A program made the translations under genes and the position numbers. From Cymodocea nodosa (lineage: Eukaryota; Streptophyta; Magnoliopsida; Alismatales; Cymodoceaceae), in NCBI GenBank assembly GCA_036874045.1, contig CM072337.1, positions 1,116,001 to 1,180,000 on the forward strand: a DNA stretch of 64,000 nucleotides. Reading direction: 5' to 3'. The notes under the pieces were generated by a model. The model was not told where the DNA came from and ran no database searches. It was given only the letters and a program-made list of their open reading frames with translations. Below, piece after piece: positions 1 through 11,516 of this stretch; the first letter of the stretch is position 1, and each line of letters begins with the position of its first letter.

Positions 1-240
1 GTGCAAGGTATTTGACTTGTGTGATAGCAATTATTGCACTGAATCAAGATTTCCAAGGACTTGTTTGTGCATACATGGATGTGATTCCCAAGGAATTGTC
101 AGGCCTACCCACGTCAAGGTAAGTTGAATTTACTATTGAAATGATAGTGGGATATGGAGTGATGGCTAAGGCACTGTATCAGTTGACCCCCACAACAGAA
201 TTGTGTTAAAGAAGCAACTTGACCACTCCTTGCAGAACAT
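1..240 (+). mobile_element. Ty3/gypsy pol fragment (degenerate reverse transcriptase start)
   Basis: Translation of about 85-235 reads VIPKELSGLPTSR, a stop, then VEFTIEM and later AKALYQLTP. This matches the conserved start of plant Ty3/gypsy reverse transcriptase (the 'F P-E-E-L-S-G-L-P ... V-E-F-x-I-x-L' region followed by the 'A-P-Y-R' block). A following LKKQLDHSL-like stretch near 210-235 fits the next block. In-frame stops show that it is dead. It lies in the intron that separates PME-1 exon 9 from the missing 3' exons. No LTR is visible, so the clade and full extent are unknown. Confidence 0.65.
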
Positions 241-1540
241 CACTGAATTGACCTACACCCTGAACAATCCTAGATAACTGCTATTCTTGTCCTCCAAGAA
301 GGAAAAGTTCATGTTCTATACTTTCTCAAGAGAAAGACTTCATGGAAGGATTGGGAGAATGTAGATAAAAATATAATATTTGGAATAAGGGTATAAAGAA
401 GTGAAGCCATAGACAACTACACACATTCTTGTGTAATTTCCAAGAAAGTCAAGAGAGATAAGCACCTCTATGTTCCTTAACTCGTAAGTGAAGCCCTCTG
501 GCCACTAAAGAGGAGAGAAGAGAAGAAAAGTCAGTGCCATTCTGCTAAAATTTTTTGAAGAGAATAATGAAAAAGAGAGGCTTTTCTTAAGACCTACAAA
601 TCATGGGGATGCTTATTTCTCTTGGCCTTCTTGGAAATTGCAGAAGAGCGGACTGATTACCCACAATTTCCTTTTCATCCTTTTATTTCAAATCCAACAT
701 CCTCATTCAAATTTTCTCAAGCCTTTCACAAACTTCTTGTGTCCAGGATGTGTAAAGCACAATTTTCCACCCATGTCTACATGAGTTAGTGCATGTGACA
801 CTCCTAAGCATCGCAAAGTAACTATAACATGAACACATTGGAATAATCATTCTGACTCATGTTTAATGCTTAATGTGAACACAAACCTAGAATGATGGCT
901 CGTGCTTGAGTGTGGCTTATGCTTCACGTGCAATCCATAACATATGATTTATATATCATCTTTCCTAACTTGATGGGTAATAAGACACCTAAGACACCTA
1001 ATATTTCTTACTAATGACCCTTGTAATCACATGATTATCCATCGTTCTCTTTTAAAGTGAAAAAAAAAGACACTTATTTCCTATACACAAAAAAGTATAG
1101 GAGGCTCCTACCTTGGACTCTACTGAATGGTAACCATAAGGAGTCTAGCATATCCTTCATGAACAAGGACAATTTTGACATTCCCACATATTGCATATTT
1201 TAGTAACAGCTTATACTCATTAATTCATTATACAAAAGATCACTATTATACTTAAAACTAGATTATTACCTTAATCTGTCAGATTAAAATTTAAGATATT
1301 ACATCCTATCTCCATTTATTTCATCCCCAAAATTCATGATATTGGGTATAGACATCCCTCAATTCCATGTGAACACTCCTATATTCAGAGTCATCACCAA
1401 ACCATAAACTACAAAATCTCTTTGCTCATAAGTCTTTCCCCTTTCCAGTCAAAAACTCAACAATATCTACAACAATGAATAGACCTTTCTTCCAATCACT
1501 TAAAGTATTAAATTCCTCTTGATGTTTTGCATAATGTGAC

Positions 1541-2003
1541 CTATGTAGAAGATCCAGCATTTTTTAAGTTGATTGTGTGGCCGCATCCCCTTTTTCCTCT
1601 AAAGTCTTGATAACTTATTAAGATTATGTCAGTTCTTTAGGGTAAACTCTCACACTAAAATTCAATAATATAATAAATGCTTACGGTGTTGCTCTCAAAG
1701 ATCTTGAGAAAGCTGTACCCCATGACAATCATTGCAATGGCTTGTCCTACCTCCTAACCCAAGATATTTAGTATAAGAAGGGATTCAACAAACTATATCC
1801 AACATTTTTTAAGTTGATTGCATGGCCATGCCCCCTTAGGGTAAACTGTCACGCTAAAATTCAAATAATATAATAAATGCTTAGGGTGCTGCTCACAAAG
1901 ATCTTGAGAAAGCTTGTACCGCATGACAATCATTAGAATGGCTTGTCCTCCCTCATAACCCAAGATATTTAGTATTAGCAGGGATTCAACAAACTATGTA
2001 GAA
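1541..2003. repeat. Imperfect tandem duplication, about 215-250 bp unit
   Basis: Two adjacent units (about 1,541-1,789 and 1,790-2,003) share long runs in the same order: 'cattttttaagttgattg', 'taataaatgctta', 'aaagatcttgagaaagct', 'catgacaatcatt', 'acccaagatatttagtat' and 'gggattcaacaaacta'. The second unit lacks about 35 bp found in the first. No coding content is seen. It sits in the intronic sequence downstream of the visible PME-1 exons. Confidence 0.85.
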
Positions 2004-2386
2004 TGTTTTTGATGGTAAGAAGGATGAATCTCATTAAATAAATAATAGGATACATCCAAAGAAAAAGCAGAAGGATTTTGAAAAGGTAAATCAAAAGAGA
2101 GAGAGAACATAAATCATCTATGTAGAAATAGACCAAAATAAGTGAGGTGATCCTCTACTTTTCAAGTCATCTTCTTCTTTTCTAGGTCCTTGGCAGCCTA
2201 CTTGCAAGACAACATACACTCCACTCCAGTTCTGACGAAGCACGATAATAATCAACTAAATCCTACAAGGTCCCAATTATTCTCTCTTAATGACTGACAA
2301 GTGTAAACATAATAATTAATAGCCTTTTCCAATACTTCAATCAATTTTTAGTATAAAAAATAAAGATTTTGACAACATACAATTAC

Positions 2387-5300
2387 CAGCCTTTCCAATA
2401 TTGCTCAGTCTTTTCAAGAGGAGTGCGGTGAATGTAACTGAAAAGAAACATCAACATTTAGTCAAGACAAAACAAATTAATTGAACAAAAAATTAAAGCA
2501 ATAATTCTCAAAGCAAGTATGGAAGCAATAGAGCTGCTTCACCCAAGATAAGGAAGTTCATATTTTATTCCCACCTGAAGCATGCTTACCACTTCTTTGC
2601 ATCATTATATTTTAATGTTGATGGAACAGATAGACGAGCAGATTCAATATTGTGTAAAGAGCCTCCCTTGACATTCCACTCAACCTAAATATCATCTTTG
2701 TGTTAAATTACAATGTGATTTTTTTCAAAATTTGTCTACGTTATAGTGGCAAGTGGACAAGATCATGATAAAATGAGTGATATCAACAAGTTACCATGGT
2801 GCCTGATATCAGAAAATAACAAGAACTAGAGCTTATCACATGTAATCAAGGCATGCACCAAAGATTTTATCACAAAAAAAATGCAAGCAATTTGTTTCCA
2901 ATCTACTTCAACTGGTTCCCAAAAGATAGTCCAGATTTAGTATGGTACAACATTTTTTTGAGTAACAAGAGGATATTTAAAAAACAGGTGCACCATATGA
3001 GATGCTTCTATCTTAAATAGATATGCACTGGATACTACAATGTACAATAACCTTGCAGTATCTGGGTAGCATAGGGTACAAAACACTATTGATAAAGTTA
3101 AAAGAGAAATAATTTGTATCCAAACAAAAAAGAACAAGCTGGACTAACATGAAAATCTCAATGCTTTGAAAGAACTATTTCACATAATACAGTTATAGTT
3201 GGCAGCCCAGCTACTTGTAACCAAGATGGGTATTACAGAGCAGTACAACACAGTTTCTATACATACAGGACATAGAACAATCTTTCAAGAACCCTGACAT
3301 TGATTGATTTGATTTTATAACATAAATGCTTGAAAACCCCTTTTGTTCTTTGAAATAAGAACTCTTCAACTAACAAGTTCAGCCTTTAAGATGATGAAAT
3401 TAGCTTAATTTCTTCTAGACATTCTATGTCTCCTCAACCTAGCTAAAGGGAAATGAAAGACTTGAGGAAGAAAAACTGCAAAATCATTGATACACGAATC
3501 ATAAATGTTTCAAGACCCTGTGCAGAAAATTTAAAATTTGAAAGGGCAGAATCAATGTTCTAAAACATGCTGCCATTTACAAGGGTTTCATGGTCTGGGA
3601 ATATGCATAAAAATTGCTGCAGTTCACCTAAAATAAAAGAACATCACAGGCATGGTACGTACTGCTTTTTCAATGGTGTGGAAATGTTGCATTCTGTTAG
3701 ACAGGATTTTCTGCATATGAATCAGGGACGCCATAGCAGTGCCCTTCATATAAGTGAAGAGAAAAAAAATGAATATCAGAACCAGCAACTGAATCAATTG
3801 CTTTTAAGGTAGTGATTGGTTGCAAACTTACCTCTACAACATCAACAACAATTAGACCAACCATGCTTGTTATAGCCTTCTTTGAAACAACATGTGTTGC
3901 AACAGAACCACCCATACTGCAAAAAGGCAAATTATAAAGTAAAATTCAGAGAACTGTCAAACAAAGACACCATAGCATGGTACTCAAAGTCAAGTAGTGG
4001 AAATCAACTATCAAGAAAAAACCAGGTAAAACCATACAAATGTTGTTGCTGTTGTTAGCTGTAAGGAACCATTTTTTGACAAGTAATGAAGAAATGCTGT
4101 CTGAACTTGAACCCAGGTCTGTCCACTTAGACTTCAAATGTACTTGCCTAAGGACTGATCCTTGATACAATACCAATATTTGAAATAGATGTGGCTGATG
4201 ATGTGGCAGAGATTTAGTCACCTTTCAATCCACCTCTCTCATTTCAGTGGAAGAGGATTTTGTAACAAGCGGGATGGGCCCAGCCCAGCCCAAACTTATG
4301 CTTATGTTAGAAAAAATTATATAACTTAGGGAACTTAGAGGACATGTTTTTCAGCTTGATGATTGTGTAATGGAATCCTTGGAGAGAGCTACCTCTCAAA
4401 TGCAGTGAAGAAGAAGAAGCGGGATGTCTCCCACCATAGACCTCTGGTATTCACGGTGGTATCTCTTTGTTACCTCTATAAATGGAAAGACATTTTCCTA
4501 AGATTCAAATCCATGACCTCAATGTCACAGTGGAACAATATCATCAATACTACAAAGCTTAGCCTCTTTGACTTGACATACAATGAAAATAAATAATTAT
4601 CTAAGCATTACCTCTTATTGATTTAAAATTACAAGTTAATAATGCAGTATTTTAGCATCAAAAACAATTCTCAAAACTACAAACTGTTAGAAAGCAACCT
4701 GTGTCCAACCATCACAATGGCTGGTGGAGAGTCCCCATACATTTGCTTCAGAACAGCCAAAACATCATTGCATAATGTCTGTAAGCAAAGAAAGTCTAAT
4801 TTTAGTTTCTTTAAAATTAACTACTTAATGATTACAGAGTTTGAGTTTTCACACAAGTTAAATCAAGGAAAATTTAATAGAAAGCAGCTTCACCTCTATG
4901 GATAAATCCAAATCATTATCTGTAGAAGATTTTCCATGACCTCTCAGATCCATGGCCACCACTCGAGCTTTCTCCTTGATTTTATTTGCAGATAAAGCAA
5001 AAGATAATCTGTATTTGATAAATTTCTCTAAAAGGTCATTCCAAACATGTCACAAAGTAAGAAAAGTAGTTCATAAAATCAATGGTTTCATCAAAAGCAA
5101 CAATATATACATTGCTGATTGCATATAATGATACAATACATAGGGAAAATTAATCTTTTTATTTGTTTATGGTACCTAGGTATCCAAAGGTGCCACAGCT
5201 TAACCCTTGATCACCTTCATAAGTATGACATGGAGGAAAAAATCTAAGTGACTTTTCATTTTCTCAAACTAGTAGACTATTGACATTTTTCTGGACAAAC

Positions 5301-7083
5301 TTCACATAATAAGCCTCTAAGCTAACAAGCACACGAACCTAAAAACATATCAAAACTTTTATATAACAATCTAGAATTTTTTACTGAAGACAGAAGAATA
5401 AAATGAAGGGTGCAGCTTCGATTCAACAATTTCAAGTAAAAAAATAAAAATACTAACAATTGGTGCTACTAAAGTAAAGGAATACCCTGTATAACCACCT
5501 CCATGTAGGCAGAATACAACTGGCCCTACAGATCCAGCCATGTATACATGAAAAACCTATTCAAAAAATACAGCCTTAAAGAAATTGTACAATTTATCAT
5601 ATGATCACAACTGAGATAAGAAAATGCTCACATCATTTGTCTCGGGAATGTTGATATCCTCTTCCTTTTCAAAATAATTCTGCCAATCAAGAGGTGCATA
5701 CTTTTGAAGTGAAGTCCTGCACAAACAATAAGGACAGACTAAGTCAAGTTAAAGGATGACTTTTCATTTTTCATAATAAGGGATATTGATAATTTAATTC
5801 AAAGAAAAACTTCAAATTATCGATTTAAAACCTGATTCGAGTCAATTGGTTCAACATAAGGTTAAGATGGAGTTCATATGAAATAGGATGTTATGATCAT
5901 CTTTCTCTTTCCCTTTGTATTTCAATGCTATGATTATGTATATAACATTGCATGATTAACCCATTATTTCAATAAAATTTGATAGATTAATATTCAGTCA
6001 ATATTTTTAGTCTACGCTTAAAAAAGAGTTATTTAGTGGTTGTGTACTTTCTTCCCCGACCAGAATGAAGGATCCCATTGAAGTGGCTAATCCCATACTG
6101 CATAATTCGATGGAATTCTATTTGTGCATTTTTATTCCATATTGATATTCTATAGTGTCTTGCACATAGTTTATGCTTACAAGGATATGAACATAGTTCA
6201 TATTTTAGTCATTGAATCATATTATTGTGATATGGAAAGAGAAAGAGAATAGACATATTCATGCATACACAATTCCACATGAACGAATTCAATGCCCAAG
6301 GTTTTACTTAATCTGATTTCTACTTGCAATATGAATTGATTTTTTTTTTCATCTTTATCGGCAACATCAAATCTACTCGATGACATCAATAATTGATAAG
6401 TTTTACTTTTGAAACTTCAGTCTTTAAGAAATTGACCCATACTTGTCAATATGCAACATGGATGTGACACACTTGTAGTTAATTAAAACTTGCACGTCAA
6501 TTCAAATTGAGGAAATCCAAAAGTTTTAAGAGACAAAAGTTAATTATGGGTGTAAAATATACGGACTAACAGATTCAATACAATATGTCAAGTTCATTTC
6601 CAATAACATCTTTAACATCATTTTTATTTATTAAAATGTTCTTGTCATGTTGCTACCTATGACTGAGTCATTAGTCTCAAACCTTGCAAGCTATTGTCAG
6701 ATACGACCACTGAAATGGCGTGTACTCTGTGCCCGACCACCTGTACCTACTAAAGACGCGTGTATGGAGTCGTTCTTTCTCACCAAATGAGTTGACGACT
6801 ACTAACTTCTTTGATTACATACTTCTGAGCCCGTATCAAGAAAAGAAAATTCCTAGAACAAGGAACACCAATACGATTACTCTAGGGATGAATCAAGCCT
6901 ACGATCCCCCGATCCAACAGCTCCGAGCGGGAATGCAAAACTAAAAAGACGATTATGTCGTGCGATTTGAAGGGCGACATCTTACTGGACGACGGGGCGC
7001 GCGGGGACGGATGAAAAGGCTGACGACTGCTTCACCGGCTCCTCCTCCTCCTCGGGAAGCGAGGCGAGATCGGATGGATCCAT
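2387..7083 (-). CDS. PME1: Protein phosphatase methylesterase 1 (PP2A demethylase), 3' end outside window
   Basis: An alpha/beta-hydrolase that removes the C-terminal methyl ester from the PP2A catalytic subunit. Nine exons were placed on the minus strand: 7083-6986, 5716-5632, 5556-5486, 5008-4894, 4778-4699, 3916-3832, 3743-3663, 2684-2590 and 2437-2387. All have GT donors and AG acceptors, and the frame is continuous for about 253 codons. Key motifs are YAPLDW, the HGGGY oxyanion motif (about residues 79-83), KARVVAMDLRGHGKS, and the nucleophile elbow GHSMGG, whose serine (about residue 150) is split by the exon 5/6 junction. WNVKGGS and EKTEQYWKGW follow. The start MDPSDLASLPEEEE resembles plant homologues; an in-frame ATG at 7173 would add 30 residues. 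The last roughly 100 residues, with the catalytic histidine, are not found in 1-2386. They probably lie beyond the left edge after a long intron; a truncated gene is the alternative. Confidence 0.9.
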
Positions 7084-7173
7084 GGAAGGCGACGAAGATC
7101 TAGACGTTTCTTGACGCTTTGCTCTCTTCAGGTGGAGCAGGAAGTCAAGAGAAGAACCGTGGGGTGGCGGCAC

Positions 7174-9139
7174 CAGTGGCTGTTCTCGTCATTTTATACT
7201 CGAATTCTTGCCGTAGTTTTCTTCTTCTTTTTTTCCGAAAATTCTTGCTGTGGTCAGATTCGAATTACAATAATATGGTATTTTTAACTTAAAAAATCTA
7301 GCTACAGTTAATTTAACTGTAGTCGGATTTAACCCTGTAATTGGTAAAAGACAAGATTCAATAAAATTTTAAATTATTGATGATTTAAATAACATCGATT
7401 TTGTTAACTTTACTGTTGGCGTCTCTTCTTCGAAGGTTTTATGTTTAGACGTCTGAGTGATGTTAAAGAAGAAGAAAGAAATAATTAACTTTTTCGTTAT
7501 TCTTTTACTTGAGCTTTAAATAATTTATTTTAAATATTTTGTCAGTATCTTTATTTTCTACTTTATACTTTCCTCCAAATCAAAAATAAAAAAAAGAAGA
7601 ATGTGAATGTAAATACCCAAAAGCATTTTTTATTATGATTATTTAATAATGATATGCCAAATTCATTTTTGGTAAGTTGTTTTTCTCTTCTTATGAATCA
7701 TGCAGACACATTTAACTTTGTCACTTCTTATCACGTTATTACTATTTTTCTTGTGAATTATGTGTGTAATGTATTCACAATAAAAAATGTTGCAAGTGTG
7801 TAAGATTATAAAAATAAATGAGATTGTAAATACTTAAAGCAAAAAAATAAGCATTAATGTTATAATCTAGATACATTAAGTTAAAATTTATTGATAGTGA
7901 AATTTACATATAAATCAGATGTATATATTTTTTTCTTTATAAACATTTATTTCTATAATCTTCACGTATTTTAAATTATATATTTAAATAATAGGATGAG
8001 GAGTTATAATATTTTTAATAATCAGTGTCTACGATAATATTAATTTCACTGAAAAAGATTTTGTATGACAAAAAAAAATTACAAAGAAAAGGTTGATATT
8101 TGATAAAAATAATACTTTAGTATATGATAACGTTACAAGTCTTATATAAATCCACTTGTAGAATGTTAATCGTTAATAATCTAACATAATCAACATTACC
8201 GTAGACAAGTAGACAAAGAAAAGGGTACTTCTTTAAGAATAATCCTTGGAAGCTAATAGATTTTAGGTAAATTACAATCTTATTTGCTTATAAGATTGGG
8301 TCATAAAATAGTTAAGCACAGCTTTTCAAGGGTTTAGAAGGTTTTGGATGTATTGTTGTCGAGGGAAGATGTCATTAGAGTGGTTGTGGGTTTGATCTCT
8401 AGGGAGAAATTTAGATAGTCAAAGGTTTTTTAAGAGATGTTTGTGTATTTGAAAAATGTCAAAAAGGAAAATCTAAAAAAAAATAATGGAAGTGAAAATT
8501 GACAAAAATTGTCATATTTTTTTAGCATTTGTGTATATAATAGAATTTAAAATTTAAGTGTTTATGTATGTGATAAAAAATGATGAATTTAAACTTAGAA
8601 ATAGACAAAAAAACTCTAAATTTTAATTTAAATGTTAAAGATAATTTAAAACAAGCTATATAAAATTACCTAGATAAATTTTTTAGACAATTACTATGTG
8701 TAAAATATCAATTAGATAAATTTAGATTATATTTTAATAGAAAATAAGTTACATTTTAATATATATTAGGTTAAATTTCAATAGAATTTCTATTACATTT
8801 CAATATAATTTTACTATTTTAGATTTCAACATTTTTTAAATATTATTTTTAGAAATATTTTTATTTTTCCTTCTCTCTTCTTTTCTTTTTTTCTCTTTTT
8901 TTGTGCAAAGATTGTGAAAAAGTGATTTGCCATTATTTTTTGAGGGTTAAGGTCAAAAAAATAAAGATGAAAAATTCTTTTGTAGTTAAAAGTTTTTTGA
9001 CTGAATGCATAAACACTTGAAAAATGCTTAATTTTTCTTATGCATAAATGTTAAAGAAAATTTTTGGCTAATGATAATAATCTTAGATAAATACATAAAT
9101 AATCATAAATGTTACAAATAATCTTATGTACTTTATATA
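7174..9139. other. AT-rich intergenic DNA upstream of PME-1
   Basis: No coding sequence is supported. The 200 bp next to PME-1 exon 1 should hold its promoter and 5' UTR. From about 8,430 to 9,060 the sequence is rich in phrases such as 'gtgtatttgaaaaatg', with a loosely inverted match near 9,005-9,060, which suggests an old MITE-like insertion. Similar phrases return at 9,715-9,900 and 51,650-51,790. Ends could not be defined. Confidence 0.4.
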
Positions 9140-9431
9140 CATGATTAAGATAAATGAGATGAGTGAATCCAAGTGATTGCATCATATAGACACATTCTTA
9201 GAGTGCACCTTAAGGAAAGCAATGTTCATATCCATCCACCTTAAGAGTCATCCGTACACAAGAGCAAGTAACAACACCACTCTAATTGTTGGTCTTTTGA
9301 CAATTAGGTTGAAGGTCTCACTATAATCATTGTCAAGTGATTGATGAAATATTTTAGCTACAAATTAAGTGAGCCTCGTATCTTTCTATCAAACCATTAG
9401 GTTTGCATTTGATAATGAGACACCCATTTAA
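9140..9431 (-). mobile_element. Copia reverse transcriptase fragment (dead)
   Basis: Minus-strand translation gives degenerate matches to the Copia RT core in the right order. KWVSHYQMQ corresponds to the 'K-W-V-F-x-I-K' block, then RKIRGSL to 'E-R-Y-K-A-R-L-V'. IVKRPTIRVVLLLALVYG corresponds to the 'V-x-T-I-R-x-L-L-A-L-A' block, and WMDMNIAFLKV to 'Q-L-D-V-x-N-A-F-L-x-G'. Stops and frameshifts interrupt it. No LTRs are seen nearby. It is antisense to the DUF6821-like gene downstream. Confidence 0.75.
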
Positions 9432-11516
9432 GTGCTAGGGTGTGTGAGATTAGTTCAAAGTCATTCAAATTAGGTAGACAACATTGTAGAAGGTGGAGGT
9501 CATGGAATGTTGCTAGTGAAAATATACAGGGTTCCATTAGTAACATAGAGATATTTATATCTTTTGTGTTAGCTAATGTAACCTAAAAATAAACACTCTT
9601 ATGTTTTAAAATGCTATTCATGAGGATCTCAAGGTCTTAACAATGGGTAGCAAGCACATCTAAAGACTTAAAGACTAAGAATTCATTCATGCAAAAACTT
9701 CAACAATTCCTTTATGCATCTAAAAAATAAAAAAAAAAGGAAAATAAGAAAAATCTAAAATGCAATAGAAAAGGAAAATGATGGAAACTAATTTAAATTC
9801 TATTATTTTGCTGGTGTTTGTATGTATGATAGAAAATGAAATTTAGAGATTTATGCATCTCATAGAAAAATATCAAAAATTGATGTTTATGCATGTAGCA
9901 AAAAATTATTTAATTTAATCTTTAAATTACTTAATTAAACCACTTAAATTGCTTGAATCACCTAATTAAATTACTCACATTACTTAATTTAATCTCCTAA
10001 GTAATTCCGAACTTTTAACAAAAAAATAAAAAATATTAATTAAATTATTGATTTATTTATTTTTAATCTTTAATCAAATTCTTAATCGCTTGATTAAATA
10101 TCTAACCTCAAATTTAAACTCTAGTCACTTAATAAAATTACCCCTAGATTAAACCCTCAATGGGCTAAAAATGAATTCCAAGGGTGTATGGTTGAAACTT
10201 TCAAAAAATTCCACCTTTTATATGTCAACAAATAAATAAAAAAATAATCCAAATTATTTTAGATACACGGCTATTAAGAATTTTCTTTTTTCCTATTTTC
10301 CAAAAGTACAAACATTCTTTAAAAATATTATAATTTGGTTGTTCGTAGACTAAAAATTAGAAAGAAAAATCTCACTCAAAGTAATTACAAGAAGTTCGTT
10401 AATAATAAAAACAGCAACATAGAAAGCATCACTTCAATATTTAAAATGAACACAAGCACAAGACATAAAAGGTCATGCCTACCTTTTTATTTCTATTTCA
10501 CCATTTTGTTAATACATATAAACACAAGAGATTTTACGCAAAATGCCATTAAATTCAAGATATTTACCAACGATCAAAACTCTTCCACGTCAATCAGATG
10601 GTAAAACTTTTGATAGAAATATTTAAAAACCTTTTTGCTTGAGGTTTAACAGGAAAAATCCAAATATATTTGCTATAGTTATGTAAAGGAGAGACAGACC
10701 ATAAATTAGCATATGCTAATTCCTGAGTTAATTAACATGTTAATCTACCTATGCTTAAAAAAAAAAATTAGTACACCATGGTCATTAGTGAATCCATATG
10801 TATTTAATAAATTTTTATTAATAGTTCCTTCAAAGCTCAGGCAACGTTGGGTATATTATTTGCTTGTGAGGGAAAAAAGGTAGACAACTGACATGAGTAG
10901 AAGAATAATAGGTATATCTGATCTTTTATTTATTACAAGTAAAGTGATTTTGATTTAGATAAAACAAAAAAAAAAATGAAGTTGTAAATACTTGCAATAA
11001 AAAAAATATTATAGATGATATTTATCCTATAATTTAAATATATCGATTTAAAATTTACAAATCATAAAGATTGTATTTGAAATAAATAAATAAATTTTTT
11101 TGTAATCGTTTGTTTTAAATGTATTCTTTACCGTTTAACAAATTTTAAGTTGATATATTGAAATGATAAGATAAACATCAAAAACATTTTTAACCTAAAG
11201 TAATTAACTACGGTAATAAAAATACTATCATATTAAGAAAAAAATTAAAAACTAATTAAAGTTCAGTAAATACACCTGTAAGTTAAATAAATGGGAAGAG
11301 ATTTTTTAATCATTTTTCCAAACCGTTGATTTCAGCAAAAAGATCTCCACAACACCTGGGTTTATCTTCCATGTCCGTCGTCTACTTCTCTGATCTCTGT
11401 CATTCCCGGTGCTCCTTCTGTGCTTTGCCCCACCCGGTAGGCCTACCTTTCTCCTTCCACTCCTCTCCAGTCCCAAGGTATACCATCTCCCTCCAATTGG
11501 GTCGTCGTCATAGGCA
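9432..11516. other. AT-rich intergenic DNA and promoter region of the 11.5-kb gene
   Basis: No gene is supported. The sequence is strongly AT-rich with many short palindromic 'ttaattaa' runs. The last 200 bp (about 11,320-11,516) becomes GC/CT-richer and probably carries the 5' UTR of the next gene. Confidence 0.4.
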
